Notes: a model not told the origin generated them from the sequence alone. Positions 47,676 through 59,055 are shown, numbered from the stretch's first letter. The stretch is 64,000 bases of DNA from Leptodactylus fallax (GCA_947044405.1 CAMRHE010000054.1:2480001-2544000); one strand, 5' to 3'. Numbers and translations are program-made.

Positions 47676-48433
47676 CCAGGGGACGGGCATCAAGATTGTC
47701 AACACCTATAAGTACCTTGGTGTGCTCCTTAATAATAAGTTGGACTGGGCAGATCACATGGAGGTCCTGTACAGGAAGAGCCACAGCAGGCTCTACCTGC
47801 TTAGGAGGCTGAGAGCCTTTGGAGTCCAGGGGTAACTTCTTAGGACTTTTTTCAGCTCGGTAGTGGCATCAGCCATCTTCTACGGAGTGGCCTGCTAGGG
47901 TAGCAGTATATCAACTAGGGATAGAAATAAACTCGACAAGCTGATTAGAAGGGCCAGCTCTGTCCTGGGGAGCCCCCTGGACCCAGTGTAGGTGGTGGGT
48001 GACAGAAGGATACTGTCCATGGTGAGCTCCATGCTGGAGAATAACTCCCATCCCATGCATGAGACCGTGATTGCCCTGGGCAGTACTGTCAGGGACCGAC
48101 TACTTCACCCTAAGTGTGAGCAAGAGTGCTATCGAAAGTCTTTCCTTTTCGCTGCGGTTAGACTGTACAACCAACACTGACCTAAGTGGAGATCATTCCA
48201 TACAGAGAACTGAAATATCTTTCTGTTGTGTTATTCCACCCCCCACCCCGCTACTTCTTTACCTGTACCTTTCTATATGTATGTCTACTACCAATGGAAT
48301 GCCTCTACCTTGGAACATTTTTGCGTATATTGTATGTGTATTTGTATTGCTTATCTTTGCATTGCATATCTTTGCTGCTGGAACACACTGAATTTCCCTA
48401 TGGTGGGACTATTAAAGGATTATTATTATTATA
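47676..48433 (+). mobile_element. L2/Maui-type LINE, 5' truncated
   Basis: The C-terminal end of a LINE RT (47693-48180) is followed by a 3' UTR. It ends TGAATTTCCC, then GGTGGGACTATTAAAGGATT and an ATT microsatellite. This tail (TGAATTTCCC…AATAAAGGAT) is typical of vertebrate L2/Maui-like elements. It is truncated on the left and distinct from the L2 at 1-1637. Confidence 0.75.
47693..48180 (+). pseudogene. L2/Maui-type RT C-terminus
   Basis: One frame reads IVNTYKYLGVLLNNKLDW, SRLYLLRRLRAFGV, SSVVASAIFYGVAC, LIRRASSVLGSPLDPV and ends RKSFLFAAVRLYNQH at 48180. Three stops interrupt it: TAA near 47832, TAG near 47896 (replacing a conserved Trp) and TAG near 47988 (replacing a conserved acidic residue). 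There is no frameshift. It covers only the region after the RT catalytic core. Confidence 0.8.
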
Positions 48434-48744
48434 ATATACAATAATACTCAAGGACTTCACTCTTGTACCTAAGGAACCCAAGCATCCAGACCCATACTGC
48501 AGCAACAACCAAGGCCATACAGAACTATGAAGGTCCTAACTGGAAACTCCAATAGCATTCCTTGGGTTTGTGCTCAGCACTAATTACTCCTCTTTGGCTC
48601 CCTCCTTACTGATTTTGTACCTCCAGCTACAGTAGACTCTTGTCTCACTCCCCAACCCCCCACCTCTGGGACCTAACCCACCCAGGCAAGTGATGCTCTC
48701 GCTTGCACTGCCTCAGCATGGTCTCTTGCAAACAGACCTATTCC

Positions 48745-49012
48745 ACAGTAAGCCTATATTCACAGGGCCATGGAAGAAAATGGACATGAAAAATGTACAT
48801 TTTTTATTACCGTTTGCACCCGAGGGGCACCCGTTTTCACTGATCTCTTATACATTTGAGTGCATCGAAGGATCCATGAAAGCAGACAAAAAAAAAAATC
48901 AGAAATCTGAATAGCCCTGATTCACTTACAGTGAATTTAATGCAGCCATGTCAAGGCCGTTAAAAATATGGTCATCACACGGTTGTCATGTGAATATAGA
49001 CTTAGCCTACCA
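48745..49012. mobile_element. Small MITE with CTATATTCACA ends
   Basis: TAAGCCTATATTCACAGGG on the left and CATGTGAATATAGACTTAGCC on the right are inverse over about 18 bases. The interior has no genes and includes an A-run at 48888. Confidence 0.6.
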
Positions 49013-49129
49013 ATTCCTCAACCTTTAAAGTGTTAGCTCCAAGTTTGCTCCCGTGATGACTCAGTTGTGCTCAGTGGAACATAAAACGTTTGAGACGATT
49101 ATCTCAATACACAATATCTCCTATCTCTT

Positions 49130-49985
49130 ATCTGTTATATATATAAAAATTAGTTTCTGTCTGTCTGTTCTTTATGCGCGACCAAACGACTGGACCGATC
49201 CTCACTCAATTTGGAACACAGGTACATCAGGTGTCTGGGAAGGTTTTAGACTGGGTCTCATCTCTCTAGGACGTACCGTTCCTGAAATACAGTATTCCCA
49301 AAAAATGACCTGCATTAGCCAATACAAGCCTGCAAGTCTTTCACTCATATTCCAACTTCCATACACACAGTCACATGTCCCTTATCAGCAAATAGAAGCT
49401 CACAGGCGCTTAGTCTCCACATGCACAGAGTTTTACTCCAATTTTCCATAACAACCCAGCCATTTTCTTCACTGCTGTAGGTCAGCTTTAAAAGGGCAGG
49501 GTGCTGTGGATGACACTGTTACACAAGGTCACATACACACAGAAGCACCAGGTTTCCATAGCAACCAACCTATTTATGACCTCTATTAGTCAGTAGCAGT
49601 TTGCAGGTCCTTAAATATTAGTTCTCAGGTCCTTAAATATTCAGTGATATGACGTGTATCAGCCAATATAAGATAACATTTAATTTACCAGGGTTCCATA
49701 AGGTCAGCTTTGAAGGGGCAGGGCGATGTGGATGACACTGTTAGACAAGGTCACATACACACAGCTTTACTCCAGGTATCCATAACAACCGATCACAGGT
49801 TTTTCACTGATATCCAAACTGAGATACACATGATGCTTATGGACCAATGGAAACTCACAGGTTCTTTAGTCTTCACATACACACAGCTTTACACCAGGTT
49901 TCCATAGCAACCAACCTATTTTTATGGGGCCACTACACAAACAAAAAATGAAATATACCCGTGCAAACCCGGGTCCTTCTACTAG
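49130..49985 (+). mobile_element. Non-autonomous Helitron-like element
   Basis: The left part has TATATAAAAATTAG, GTCTGTCTGTCTGTTC and then GCGCGACCAAACGACTGGAC, a leader I associate with animal Helitrons. The right end has a small hairpin, stem ACCCG (49957-49961) with CGGGT (49970-49974). After 7 bases comes CTAG (49982-49985), fitting the Helitron 3' rule of a hairpin followed by CTRR, with T after it. There are no terminal inverted repeats. The left limit is approximate. There is no Rep/helicase gene. Internally a GGTCAGCTTTRAAGGGGCAG segment occurs twice (about 49482 and 49700). Confidence 0.7.
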
Positions 49986-50022
<37 letters not shown>

Positions 50023-50032
50023 CACACACATA
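49986..50032. repeat. (TA)n / (CA)n microsatellite
   Basis: Mixed dinucleotide run directly after the Helitron-like 3' end. Confidence 0.9.
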
Positions 50033-50381
50033 CATTGTGTCAGACTGGGATGTCTAGGGCATGCCAGTGGAATTGTTCATAGGGGCCCACCACCAGGACC
50101 ATTACAGATCAGCTGTACCGAGACAGGGCGGCTAAAAGTATTAACATGTCAGGAGTCAGCTGCTCACAGCCATACGATGTTCACCACTGCACTACCTAAA
50201 CCCACTGCTACCCTCTGTATGGCAAGTGAACAGCGTGGCTCCTGGAATTATCATTACCTGTAGCTGCCCTGTCCTGGTAAAGCTGATCTGCAGAAGTCCT
50301 GGCTGTCGGACCCCTGCAGATGTAATATTGATGGCCAATCCCAAGGACAGGCCATCAATATTAGAAAGATGGTTAAATCCT

Positions 50382-50689
50382 TTAAAGAGGTTGTCCAGGA
50401 ATTGGAGCAACCCAAGTGGCGAGCAGGAGACGTAAAATAAAATAAAAAATAAAAATGCATACTCACCTGTTCCCGGCATTCCGTTGTCTGCTGCCAGTCC
50501 GACCCCTCAAGTGACTGGTAAGACCAATTAGGTACAGGATTTTCAGAAATGAGGCGCCGCCATGAGACCGAACAGACAGGCAGGGGACAAAGGGGTGTTG
50601 GGGACAGGTTAGTATGCTTTTTTTTTAAAAATTTTTACACCACCCTGGCCTCCACAGTGGTCGCTCCAATTTATGGACAGCCTCTTTAA
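50382..50689. mobile_element. T2-like MITE (308 bp)
   Basis: TTAAAGAGGTTGTCCAGGAA at 50382 and the inverse TGGACAGCCTCTTTAA ending 50689. Its last TTAA is also the first TTAA of the next unit. Confidence 0.85.
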
Positions 50690-50865
50690 AGGGGTTGTTT
50701 GGGCTAAATTTTTTTATGGCCACTTCACTGGTCTCCCCATACAGTGGCCTCTTCACTGGTCCCCCATACTGTAAGGGAACAGTCATGGGGCCATTATATT
50801 GTGTGGGGCAAAGATGGGTGCCAACATCCTGTCAGGGGGACATTAAACTGTGTGGGGCATATTAA
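50686..50865. mobile_element. Partial T2-like unit between two MITEs
   Basis: It starts TTAAAGGGGTTGTTTGGGC, sharing TTAA with the preceding MITE, and runs into array-like GGGGCCATTATATTGTGTGG. It has no inverse right end before the next MITE. Either its right end was deleted, or only its left end was duplicated. Confidence 0.5.
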
Positions 50866-51269
50866 AGGGGTTGTCCAGGGTTATTTTTTTTATTGCTTAA
50901 TCTCAGTATAGGCCATAAATACCTGATTGCTAAGGGTCTCACACACGGCCCCATCAGCTGCACAGAACCACTTCCAGAGCCCATTCTGTATACAACACAG
51001 GGCCAGAAGCAGAAAGCTCCATCCGCTGTACAGCAACTCAGCACCTTCAGCTCCTACTAACGTCAATATGTGCTGAGATACAGTGAAAGTGCCCAGCCCC
51101 TATACAGTGGACAGAGCTTTCTGCTTCCGTCCCCATATTGAGTACAGGACGGGCGCTGGAAGTGGCTCCGTACAGCTGATCAGTCAGGGGTCAGCCCCCT
51201 ACAGATCAGGTATTTATGGCCTATCCTGAGGATAAACCATAACAAATTATGCCTGGACAGCCCCTTTAA
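50862..51269. mobile_element. T2-like MITE (408 bp)
   Basis: TTAAAGGGGTTGTCCAGGGT at 50862 and the inverse CCTGGACAGCCCCTTTAA ending 51269, with complete TTAA at both ends. Internal inverted arms include ATACCTGATTGC-like and AGGTATTTATGGCCTATCC segments. Confidence 0.88.
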
Positions 51270-51296
51270 TATAACCACCTAATAATGCCCCACACT

Positions 51297-51589
51297 TTAT
51301 AGAGGTTGTCCTGCATATATATACATTTTTTATTAATCTGGGGGAGGTGAAAAAATAAAAAACATACTCACCTGTCCCCGATGCTCCAGTGTCCTTCCAG
51401 CACAGTCCAGTCCTGCAGCTCCGCTATTTTCTTGCTGTGACGTCCCAGGTCCCTTCCCTTAGGCCGCTGATTGGCCTCATGGGACACGTGCAGAAGAAAA
51501 CAACAGATCTGCAGGACCGAACTGAGCTGGGAGACACTGGGGACAGGAGAGTAAGTTTTAGGGGGGGTTATCCTGGACAACCCATTTAA
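51297..51589. mobile_element. T2-like MITE (293 bp)
   Basis: The right end CCTGGACAACCCATTTAA (51572-51589) is intact. The left end AGAGGTTGTCC follows a decayed TTAT. The interior has CTCACCTGTCCC…GCTCCAGTGTCC inverted near its other end, shared with the MITE at 58614. Confidence 0.75.
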
Positions 51590-52419
51590 TGTCCCCCAGG
51601 ATATTGGCCTTCATCACTGCCCCCCCCACAATATAATGGCCCCATCAATGGTCCCCATACAGTATAGGGGACCAGTGGATGGGGCCACTGTATGGGGGGG
51701 GATAGTGAAGTCGCTAATGTATGGGGGGGGGGGGAATAGTGAAGTGGCTAATGTATGGGCGGGAGTAGTGTGTAGTGAAAGGGACGCTGTTTGAGCCATA
51801 CAGTAGCCCCTTCACTATTCCCCCACTATAGCAGCATTAGGTCATTCCTTACCTGTCTGCCCCTGTTGCCTCCCGCTCCATCTTGCTCCGGGCGCACTGA
51901 TGTGACGTTATGTGCACCTGGACCAGGAAGAAGCAGGAGGCGACAGGAGCAGACAGGTAAGGATTGGTGCTTAGCCTGTAGGCTACAGGCTCAATGGGGC
52001 CCGTGGCCTACAAGCCTGTGAGCAGTAGAGCAGGAAGCCTGTGGCTTTCTGCTCTACTAGTAGCAGAACCGGGTCGGCAGCGCCACTTCTCCCCAGTTTT
52101 GCAATCCGGTTATTAAAACTGGATTGCAAAACTGGGGAGAACCTGGCTGCATCACTTACCTCTCCCCGCTCCTGCTTGAGGCCACTCTTCTTTCCGCTTC
52201 AGCTTGGGCCCTGCCCACCGCACATTATGTCGCGATGGCGTAATGTGCGGTGTACGTGGGGGCCCCCTGGCCAAGAGCAGGGAGAGGTAAGTTAATAGGG
52301 AAAGTTACTGCACCTCCACTGCCTATTAAAAAAAAGCAGTGGTGGTCTGGTAGTGCCCCCTAAGGGCACGAGGCCCACCGGGGGATTCAACGGTCCCGCG
52401 GTGGGCCCTTCCAACCCTG

Positions 52420-53441
52420 TATATATAGCAATCTCAAATAAACTACTGAGCAGTCTCTCCACTAAACAATCAGTTAAAGAAACAAGCAACAGCAGTCCAT
52501 CTAATGCAAAAATGGATATTGAGAGATCATCCTCCTTACATGTAGGCTTTATCCTACACTCTAAAAATACATTTTGGTTAACTCGACCAAGGATATGTGC
52601 CTGAGATAAAGAAGCAAGTCCCCACTCATTCTCTGCTGAGCTCTGCCAAATATGTTGGTGCTACATAAATACTAGATAACTCTTAAATAACAATATATAA
52701 ACTTGTTCAGTCATAGAAATCATTTGTACATTCTTTCCTTTTTCACTTTCAAATGCTATTACAATAAATCTTTCAGGAATATGCAAGATAATTGAAGAAA
52801 AGAACGCCAGGCATGGATAAAATGAAAACAGAATAAAATGTACCTTCTCTATATCATGGCATTTCAAGCCCCGCAGGGTGATTTTTCAGTCGGCAGCCAT
52901 TTTGTCTCTTGCTCCAACATGCCAATGAATAACATTTTGTTCTAGTAACAGATTGTTTTAATTCTCTAACAATCCAAAGTGGAGCATTTATTTATGGGAT
53001 ATACACAGATGTTTCTTGGGGTTCAGAAGGAATGTGAATATAAACCACAAAGTCTCACTCCCTGAGGTAGCTTCCTTTATGTTTACTTGTTTCATCTCAG
53101 ATAAAAGCACGGGCAACGCTATACTGTTTATTTGATTGTCTGAAAAAAGGAATTTGACATATACCGCCACCTCCATCATTGAAAGATACACAAACTGGAC
53201 ATTAATTGCTGGCTCTGAAATGGAAGAGCATCTTCAGACAAAAGTACATGTCAATGACCTTTGCCTTCCAGTGTCATTAGAGATGGAGGAAATGAGGCAT
53301 ACATAACTACACCAAATAAAGACATTTCACCATGGTATAAGGAAATGACAAGCAACCAAAAGATAGATGAAAGAACTGAATGTTTAGTCATATAAATATA
53401 TTCCTTCGTAGAAATTGTCCAAGCCAATGGTTATTAGAATC
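52420..53441. other. No gene seen
   Basis: Unstructured AT-rich sequence; no coding signal, RNA gene or element end. Confidence 0.5.
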
Positions 53442-53672
53442 ACTCTGAGGTTAAGATCCCATGTTGCCGAAACACAGCTTTTTTTGTTGCAGATTTTGCT
53501 GCGGTTTTTTGAGCCAAAGCCAAGAGTGGGTATAAAAGAAATTGGAAATATATACGAAGTTCTTATACTTCTACCTTCAGATCAATTCACTCCTAGCTTT
53601 CTCTCAAAAAAACGCAGCAAAATCTACAACAAAAAAAGCTGCATTTCTGCAATGTGGGGCCTCAGCCTGAAG
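53442..53672. mobile_element. Hairpin MITE with CTGAGGC…CCCAC ends
   Basis: The left CTCTGAGGTTAAGATCCCAT and right GTGGGGCCTCAGCCTG are inverses. The arms continue with AGCTTTTTTTGTTGCAGA and its inverse. It is the same family as the element at 56945-58341. Confidence 0.7.
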
Positions 53673-53864
53673 CGGGAAAACCTTCAGATACAGCACTGCT
53701 GAATTTCAAAACACTTCAGCCTGTAGTGTGCTACTATTATGTAGACTGCAGCATACTATAAAACAGCCTGTAGTCTGCTGTGGAAATCCTGAAAGTTCTC
53801 TGACATACCCTCTATTATCACAAGTAAAATTTATATGAATTAGATTATATCACAAATTTGTTAA

Positions 53865-54207
53865 TTAAAGGGAGTCTGTCAGCAGTAAATTAAGTCTAAA
53901 ACTAATCACAGAACCTTGTAGAGGTGTTTCTATAGTTTCCAAATACATCTCTGCTATTCAGCTGTTGCGCCCGATTTTCACGTAGATCGCTGTTTTATTC
54001 ATATGCAAATCATGGGATTCTAGAGCTGAGACCAAAGCCCAGGCAAGCTAAGGCACGCCCAGTTTGGGAAGGTGGGGAGTAAAAAACAAAAATTGAAAAA
54101 TGGCTGCAGTGGGAAGGGGTAAAATAATGTTTTTTCACTTTAATGTTCTCAGTAACACGGCGGTTACAGTAATAAAATGCTTAGGAAAGGTGGTAGACTC
54201 CCTTTGA
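53865..54207. mobile_element. T2-like MITE, GGGAGTCT subtype (343 bp)
   Basis: TTAAAGGGAGTCTGTCAGCA at 53865 and the inverse GGTAGACTCCCTTTGA ending 54207. This is a different terminal subtype from the GGGGTTGTCC MITEs but has the same TTAA-AGG pattern. Confidence 0.75.
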
Positions 54208-54236
54208 TATAGAACTGTCCTAAATGCATAGAGCGG

Positions 54237-54363
54237 TTAAAGAGGTTGTGTCATCAATACAAAAGGTAATAATTAAACTCAATATGCAAGTTAAAGTACT
54301 GCTATTAAAATGTTTAATTGCAGAAATATCCCAATTATCTGCTTGTATTAGCACCCTCTGGTG
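54237..54363. mobile_element. T2-like MITE left-end fragment
   Basis: TTAAAGAGGTTGTGTCATC begins here and runs to the hAT insertion at 54364. The part beyond the hAT (from 55435) has no recognisable right end. Confidence 0.5.
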
Positions 54364-55426
54364 TAGTGGCATAAGTACTGCCATAGCAGTCATAGTGGCT
54401 GCCACAGGGCCAGCTAACTTAACTGCTGGGCCTCCTAACAGGCCCTATTTACTTGCCGATCCCCATTCCTGCTCACAGCCACCTCCGTTTCCCCTTCTGC
54501 CCTAAAGGGGTCACATGCGTCTCATATCATGTCACTGGGGCCCCCTGGAGGAAAGAAGGGGAAGCGGAGGCGGCCGTTAGCAGGAATGGGAATCAGTAAG
54601 TAAGGACATGGGCCCATGGCAAGAGTATTTGTTGAGTGAACCCCAACAAATACTGCTATTATTATACTCTGGGGTCTCTTCAGATGTCAGAGTATAATGA
54701 AGGGAGACCCAGGGAAGGTGAGCGAACATAAAAACCAGTGTTACTCACCATTCTGGCCCGACTCCATGTTGTCTTCGGCCTCTGTGGTGACATCACAGAC
54801 GTCACGTGGGTCAGGCCGGTGTTGTGACACAATTACACTAGCGTAACCCACGTTTGTGACGTCATTGAAGAGGACCGAAAACAGCAGAGAGTTGAGGCAG
54901 AGCCCAAGAGAGGTGAGTACCACTGGTTTTTATGTTTGCCACCTCCCCTGGGCCTCCAATCATTTTTCTGCTGAACCCGAAATTTTTGCAATATTTGCAA
55001 TGAACACTGTTGGGGCCACGATGAGACATAATACTTTGTGGAGGGACCACAATGGGACATAATACTCTGTGGAGGGGCCACTGTAAGACATTATACTGTA
55101 TGGAGGCTGCTATGGAACATTATACTGTGTGCAGGGGTCACTATGGGACATAATACTGTGTGGAGGGGCCACTGTGGGACCTATTACTGTGTGGAGGGGC
55201 CACTATGGAACATTATACTATGTGGAGGGTCCGCTATATGACATTATACTGTGTGCAGGGGCCGCTATTGGACATTATACTGTGTGAAGGCCACTTTGGG
55301 ATATTTTAGTGTGTGTAAATTGGGCGAGATACTGTGTGGGGCTCAGGAAAGGGGGCACTATGCCGTGGGGGAGGGCCCAAGTCAAAAGTTTGCTATGGGG
55401 CCTAGTCTTTGCTAGTTACGCCCCTG
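54364..55426. mobile_element. Non-autonomous hAT element with perfect 8-bp TSD
   Basis: It is flanked by CTCTGGTG at 54356-54363 and 55427-55434, identical at all eight bases. The ends TAGTGGCATAAGTACTGCCA and (inverted right end) CAGGGGCGTAACTAGC are a decayed and an intact version of the same terminus. The interior has inverted modules (GAGTATAATGAAGGGAGACC / GGGCCTCC, 54655-54965) and a ~31-bp array (55005-55330). No transposase. Confidence 0.92.
55005..55330 (+). repeat. ~31-bp minisatellite inside the hAT element
   Basis: About ten diverged units built on GGGGCCACTATGGGACATAA followed by TACTGTGTGGA. Same unit family as at 31215-32400, though the element ends are of a different type. 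Confidence 0.85.
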
Positions 55427-55434
55427 CTCTGGTG

Positions 55435-56944
55435 TCCAAAACTTATTGGTTTGTGCATGTTATTCAACTGAGGTTTTGTTAGTCATCCTTGCTGAGTAGA
55501 ATATGTTGCTCCATCCTGAATGATATTTCTTATCTCTATTCCTGACAAAGAGGAGAGGAGCATTAAAAAAAAAAAAAAACTTTGCAAAGTTACTGTAAAT
55601 GAATATTCAGTTTACCTATTTTCTCTTTTCAAACCATTGAAACCACTGTATAACGTAAAATGGTTTCAAGAATATGTTTAACTGAATTTACAGAGGAGGT
55701 GTTCTAGCATGCCAGAATAGACATGTCCGATTAAGCACCCCCTCCCACAAATGGATAATGTCAACATCCATTCTTAGCCTTTTAACACAAAGCACCATAT
55801 GATAAATCTCCCTGTAAAAGCCATTAAAGATACAAGATTGTTATTCCACAATCACATGCAGACATTGAGAATGAATGCAATTGCAGCCATTATTATACCC
55901 ATGGTAGTAATGTAGAGAAAATAACATCAATTCCTCTTTTAGGCAAGAAGCGATTATCTCTCCCTGTTTTAATATTATACGTAAATCCAGGCTTTTGTAT
56001 GCACTGAATAATGCAGTCTCTATTAGGACCATTTATGTTATATGCGGTCTGTAATCCAGGGTGTACATAATTGAAACAAGATGCTGAAAGTATTAATATT
56101 TTACATCCTTTCAGAAATAATGAACTGAAAGGTTAATGTCCCCTCCAAAAATGCAGCTTATTCAGGAGGACAATTCATTAACAATGAAGAGATTTGTTTA
56201 CTTAGGTATGGCTCAAGATGGAAGCTCACCTCATAATGTCTCCATATGTGGCACATTAAAGGCCAGTTAGAATGATGTTTGCAGCCTTTACAATACATCA
56301 GGGGGTTATTACAAGCTATTAGTAGAAATTCAAGCACATAATATCCTGCCAATTAATATTGTTCTAGAAACTTGTATTTTCTTAGGTAATTATACAAATC
56401 TGTAGTTTTCCAAGAGGATATGTCCCTAAGAATTGCTTTCTTGAGGTGGGCTAGTGCAGCCTGCAATAGAAGTGTATTGAAGACAGGCCTCGAAGTCTGA
56501 TTATGGGCATTGCCACTGGGTGATACTGTGGAGATCCGTTAGCTATGTTGACTGCTCAGCTCCTAAGTGGCTGCCATGTTTAAAGATCCAACATTTTCTG
56601 TAATAATACAGTGGATGTCAGGAAAGGATTAAAGGCCCTATTAAGCAAGGTGATTTAGCAGCCAATTGTTGGGAACAAGCACTCATACAAGTGATCATTC
56701 CCAACAATTGGCCTACCAGTGCGGACATTCATCATATGAACAAGGGTTTGCTCGTTCATCAAGTGATTGGCTGATTTCAGCAGAACATTGTCCAATAAGG
56801 GCTCTGTCGCTGATGGACAAAGCTAAAGTGATCGTTCACCCTACATGTCCTCTATATCGACCTGTGTAATGAACGACTGCTGGATCAGCATGTTTTGTAG
56901 CTGATCAGCACTTGTTAAAAGAAATCTACTCATCTAATACCACC
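55435..56944. other. No gene seen
   Basis: AT-rich sequence with an A-run at 55567-55579. No coding signal or element ends supported. Confidence 0.5.
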
Positions 56945-57054
56945 TCAGGGCTGAGGCCACACATTGAGGAAAAGCCGCTTTAATTGTTGCAGATTTTGCT
57001 TAGGTTTTTTAAGCGAAAACGAAAAGTGGCTTCTAAAAGAATGGGAGATATATA

Positions 57055-58240
57055 AAATGGCTTGCAAAAGTATTTATAGTCCTTGAACTTTTTCACATTT
57101 TGTCACCTTACAACCACTAATTTAAAGGTATTTTATTAAGATTTTAAGTGATAGACCAACCCAAAGTAGCAGATAATTGTGAAGTGGAACGAAAATGGAT
57201 TTCAAAATTTTAATCAAACAAAAATCTGAAAAGTGTGATGTGCAAAAGTATTAACCACCTGTACTCTGATACCCCTAAATATAATCCAGTGCATTCATAA
57301 AAAAATGGAAAAAAGTATTCTACAACTGCAAACTTACCAAGACAGGGCCGTCCACCTAAACTAACAGCTCGAGCAAGGAGAGCACTGGTCAGAGAAGTAG
57401 TCACTCTGGAGGAGCTGCAGAAATCCACAGCTCAGGTGGGAGAATCTGTCCACAGGACAACTGTAAGTCGTGCTCCACAAATCTGGCCTTTAAGAAAGAG
57501 TGGCAAGAAGAAAACCATTGTTGAAAGAAAGACATAAGAAGTGCTGTTAGCAGTTTGCCACAAGCCATATAGGGGACACAGCAAACATGTGGAAGAAGGT
57601 GCTCTGGTCAGATGAGACCGAAGTTGAACTTTTTGGCCTAAATGCAAAGCGCTATGTGTGGCGGAAAAGTAACACTGCTCATAACCCTGAACACATCATC
57701 CCAACTGTAAAACCTGGTGGTGGCAGCATCATGCTGTGAGGAGGCTTTTCTTCAGCAGGGACAGGGAAGCTGCTCAGAGTTGATGGGAAGATGGATGGAG
57801 CTAAATACAGGGCAATTCTGGAAGTAAATCTGTTGGAGGCCGCAAAAGACTTGAGACTGGGAAGGAGATTCTCCTTCCAGCAACACAATGACCCTAAACA
57901 TACAGACAAAGCTACAGTGGAATGGTTTAGATCAAAGAATATGAATGTGTTAGAATGGCCCAGTCAAAGTCCAGACCTAAATCCCATTGAAAATCTGTAG
58001 CAAGACATGAAAATTGCTGTTCATAAATGCTCTCCATCCAATTTGGCTGAGCTTGAGATATTTTACAATTGAAGGAAAGGAAAAAACCTCTAGATGTGCA
58101 AAGCTGGTAGAGACATACCCCAAAAGACTTGCAGCTGTAACTGTAGCGAAAGGTGGCTCTACAAAGTATTGATATAATGGGGCTGAATACTTTTGCACAT
58201 CACAGTTTTCAAGAGGTATGAATACTTTTGCAAGGCAGGA
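57055..58240 (+). mobile_element. Decayed DD34E Tc1 inside a MITE
   Basis: Left TGGCTTGCAAAAGTATTTAT and right AATACTTTTGCAAGGC are inverses. The extreme CAGT bases have decayed, so the limits are accurate to a few bases. It belongs to the same lineage as the Tc1 at 61333-62953 (shared leader AACTTTTTCACATTTTGTC-type sequence and similar protein), but is older and lacks the first DNA-binding helices. Confidence 0.82.
57325..58172 (+). pseudogene. Tc1 transposase, N-truncated and mutated
   Basis: Readable from CKLTKTGPST-like linker residues onward; the usual start and first helix-turn-helix are deleted. The catalytic part shows [20 protein letters not shown], then [14 protein letters not shown], where the second catalytic Asp is now His, then [10 protein letters not shown] followed by TAG in place of Trp. 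An earlier TGA replaces the Trp of MLWGGFSS. It ends KGGSTKY at a TGA (58170-58172). Several lethal changes are present. Confidence 0.85.
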
Positions 58241-58613
58241 ACTTGTACTTCTACCTTCTCCCAGATTTGGCTAAAAAAAAATGCATTAAACTTTGCAACA
58301 AAAAAAGCAACTTTTCCACATCATGTGGGCTCAGCCTTAAGTGTTCAAAAATTCTTGTTTTGAACTTTGGGGGTCGTGCAGCCCACATACTGGAGACTGT
58401 ACTCCTCACATTCTTTGATATAATATATACAACATGTCTTGTGTTACATTCATAAATATATGCCATTTTTTGTATAAGAATTGCTAGTGGCAGTAAATAC
58501 TTCACTAGTACTCAATAAGGGTGAAAGAAAAAGCAAAAAATCCCAAAATAATAGTTATTGTAATGTAATTGCTCTTATGTTCTCCTAACATAACAATTAT
58601 GTGATCCTAGGAT

Positions 58614-59055
58614 TTAAAGGGGTTGTCCAGGTTATACAATTTTTTCTAAAGGAGGCTGGGGAAGGTGAAAAAAAAACAAAACAAACTCACCTGTCCCTGG
58701 TGCTCCAGTGTCCTCCATCGCGGTCCAGTCCTGCTGCTCCAGGGGTTTTGTTCCGATGGAAGTCCTCACCACACGTGACTAATTGGCCTCAGCAGCCTAA
58801 ATAAAGGACACAGGGCATCACAGGTGACCTATGTGAGTGACATCCTGGTTCCTTTCTAAGGTTCTAAGGTCTCTGATTGGCCTCAGCAATCACGTGAGGC
58901 AAGGACTTCCACCGAAAGAAGCTCCTGGGGGGCGCTGGATCAGGCAGCAGTGGGGGACACTGGAGCAACGGGGACAGGTGAATATGTTTTTTTAAAATAT
59001 TTCACCTTCCCCGGCCTCCTTGCAGAAAATTGTATATCCTGGACAACTCCTTTAA
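58614..59055. mobile_element. T2-like MITE (442 bp)
   Basis: TTAAAGGGGTTGTCCAGGTT at 58614 and the inverse TCCTGGACAACTCCTTTAA ending 59055, with TTAA at both ends. The interior CACCTGTCCCTGGTGCTCCA is inverted near the right end, as in the MITE at 51297. An internal direct pair CTGATTGGCCTCAG / CTAATTGGCCTCAG is also present. Confidence 0.9.

Larger units (their letters stand above)
50041..52419. mobile_element. Composite hAT-like repeat colonised by MITEs
   Basis: The left end CAGACTGGGATG… and the right end …CCTTCCAACCCTG (inverse CAGGGTTGGAAGGGCCCACC) are weakly inverse and share GGGCCCACC blocks, as in frog hAT repeats. Between them are pieces of the GGGGCC-rich ~31-bp unit (50720-50860, 51270-51300, 51600-51720), inverted GC-rich modules (51790-52290), and four T2-like MITEs. 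No 8-bp duplication was found, so the boundaries are tentative. Confidence 0.45.
56945..58341. mobile_element. Hairpin MITE interrupted by a Tc1
   Basis: TCAGGGCTGAGGCCACACAT on the left and CATGTGGGCTCAGCCTTAAG on the right are inverses. The inner arms (TTGTTGCAGATTTTGCTTAG / TTTGCAACAAAAAAAGC) match the MITE at 53442. The central GAGATATATA…CTTGTACTTCTACC of that family is split here by the Tc1 at 57055-58240. Confidence 0.75.

Noticed and set aside
49053..49451. 132-codon plus-strand frame
   Set aside because: Covers the Helitron-like 5' region; composition is not protein-like and no family was recognised.
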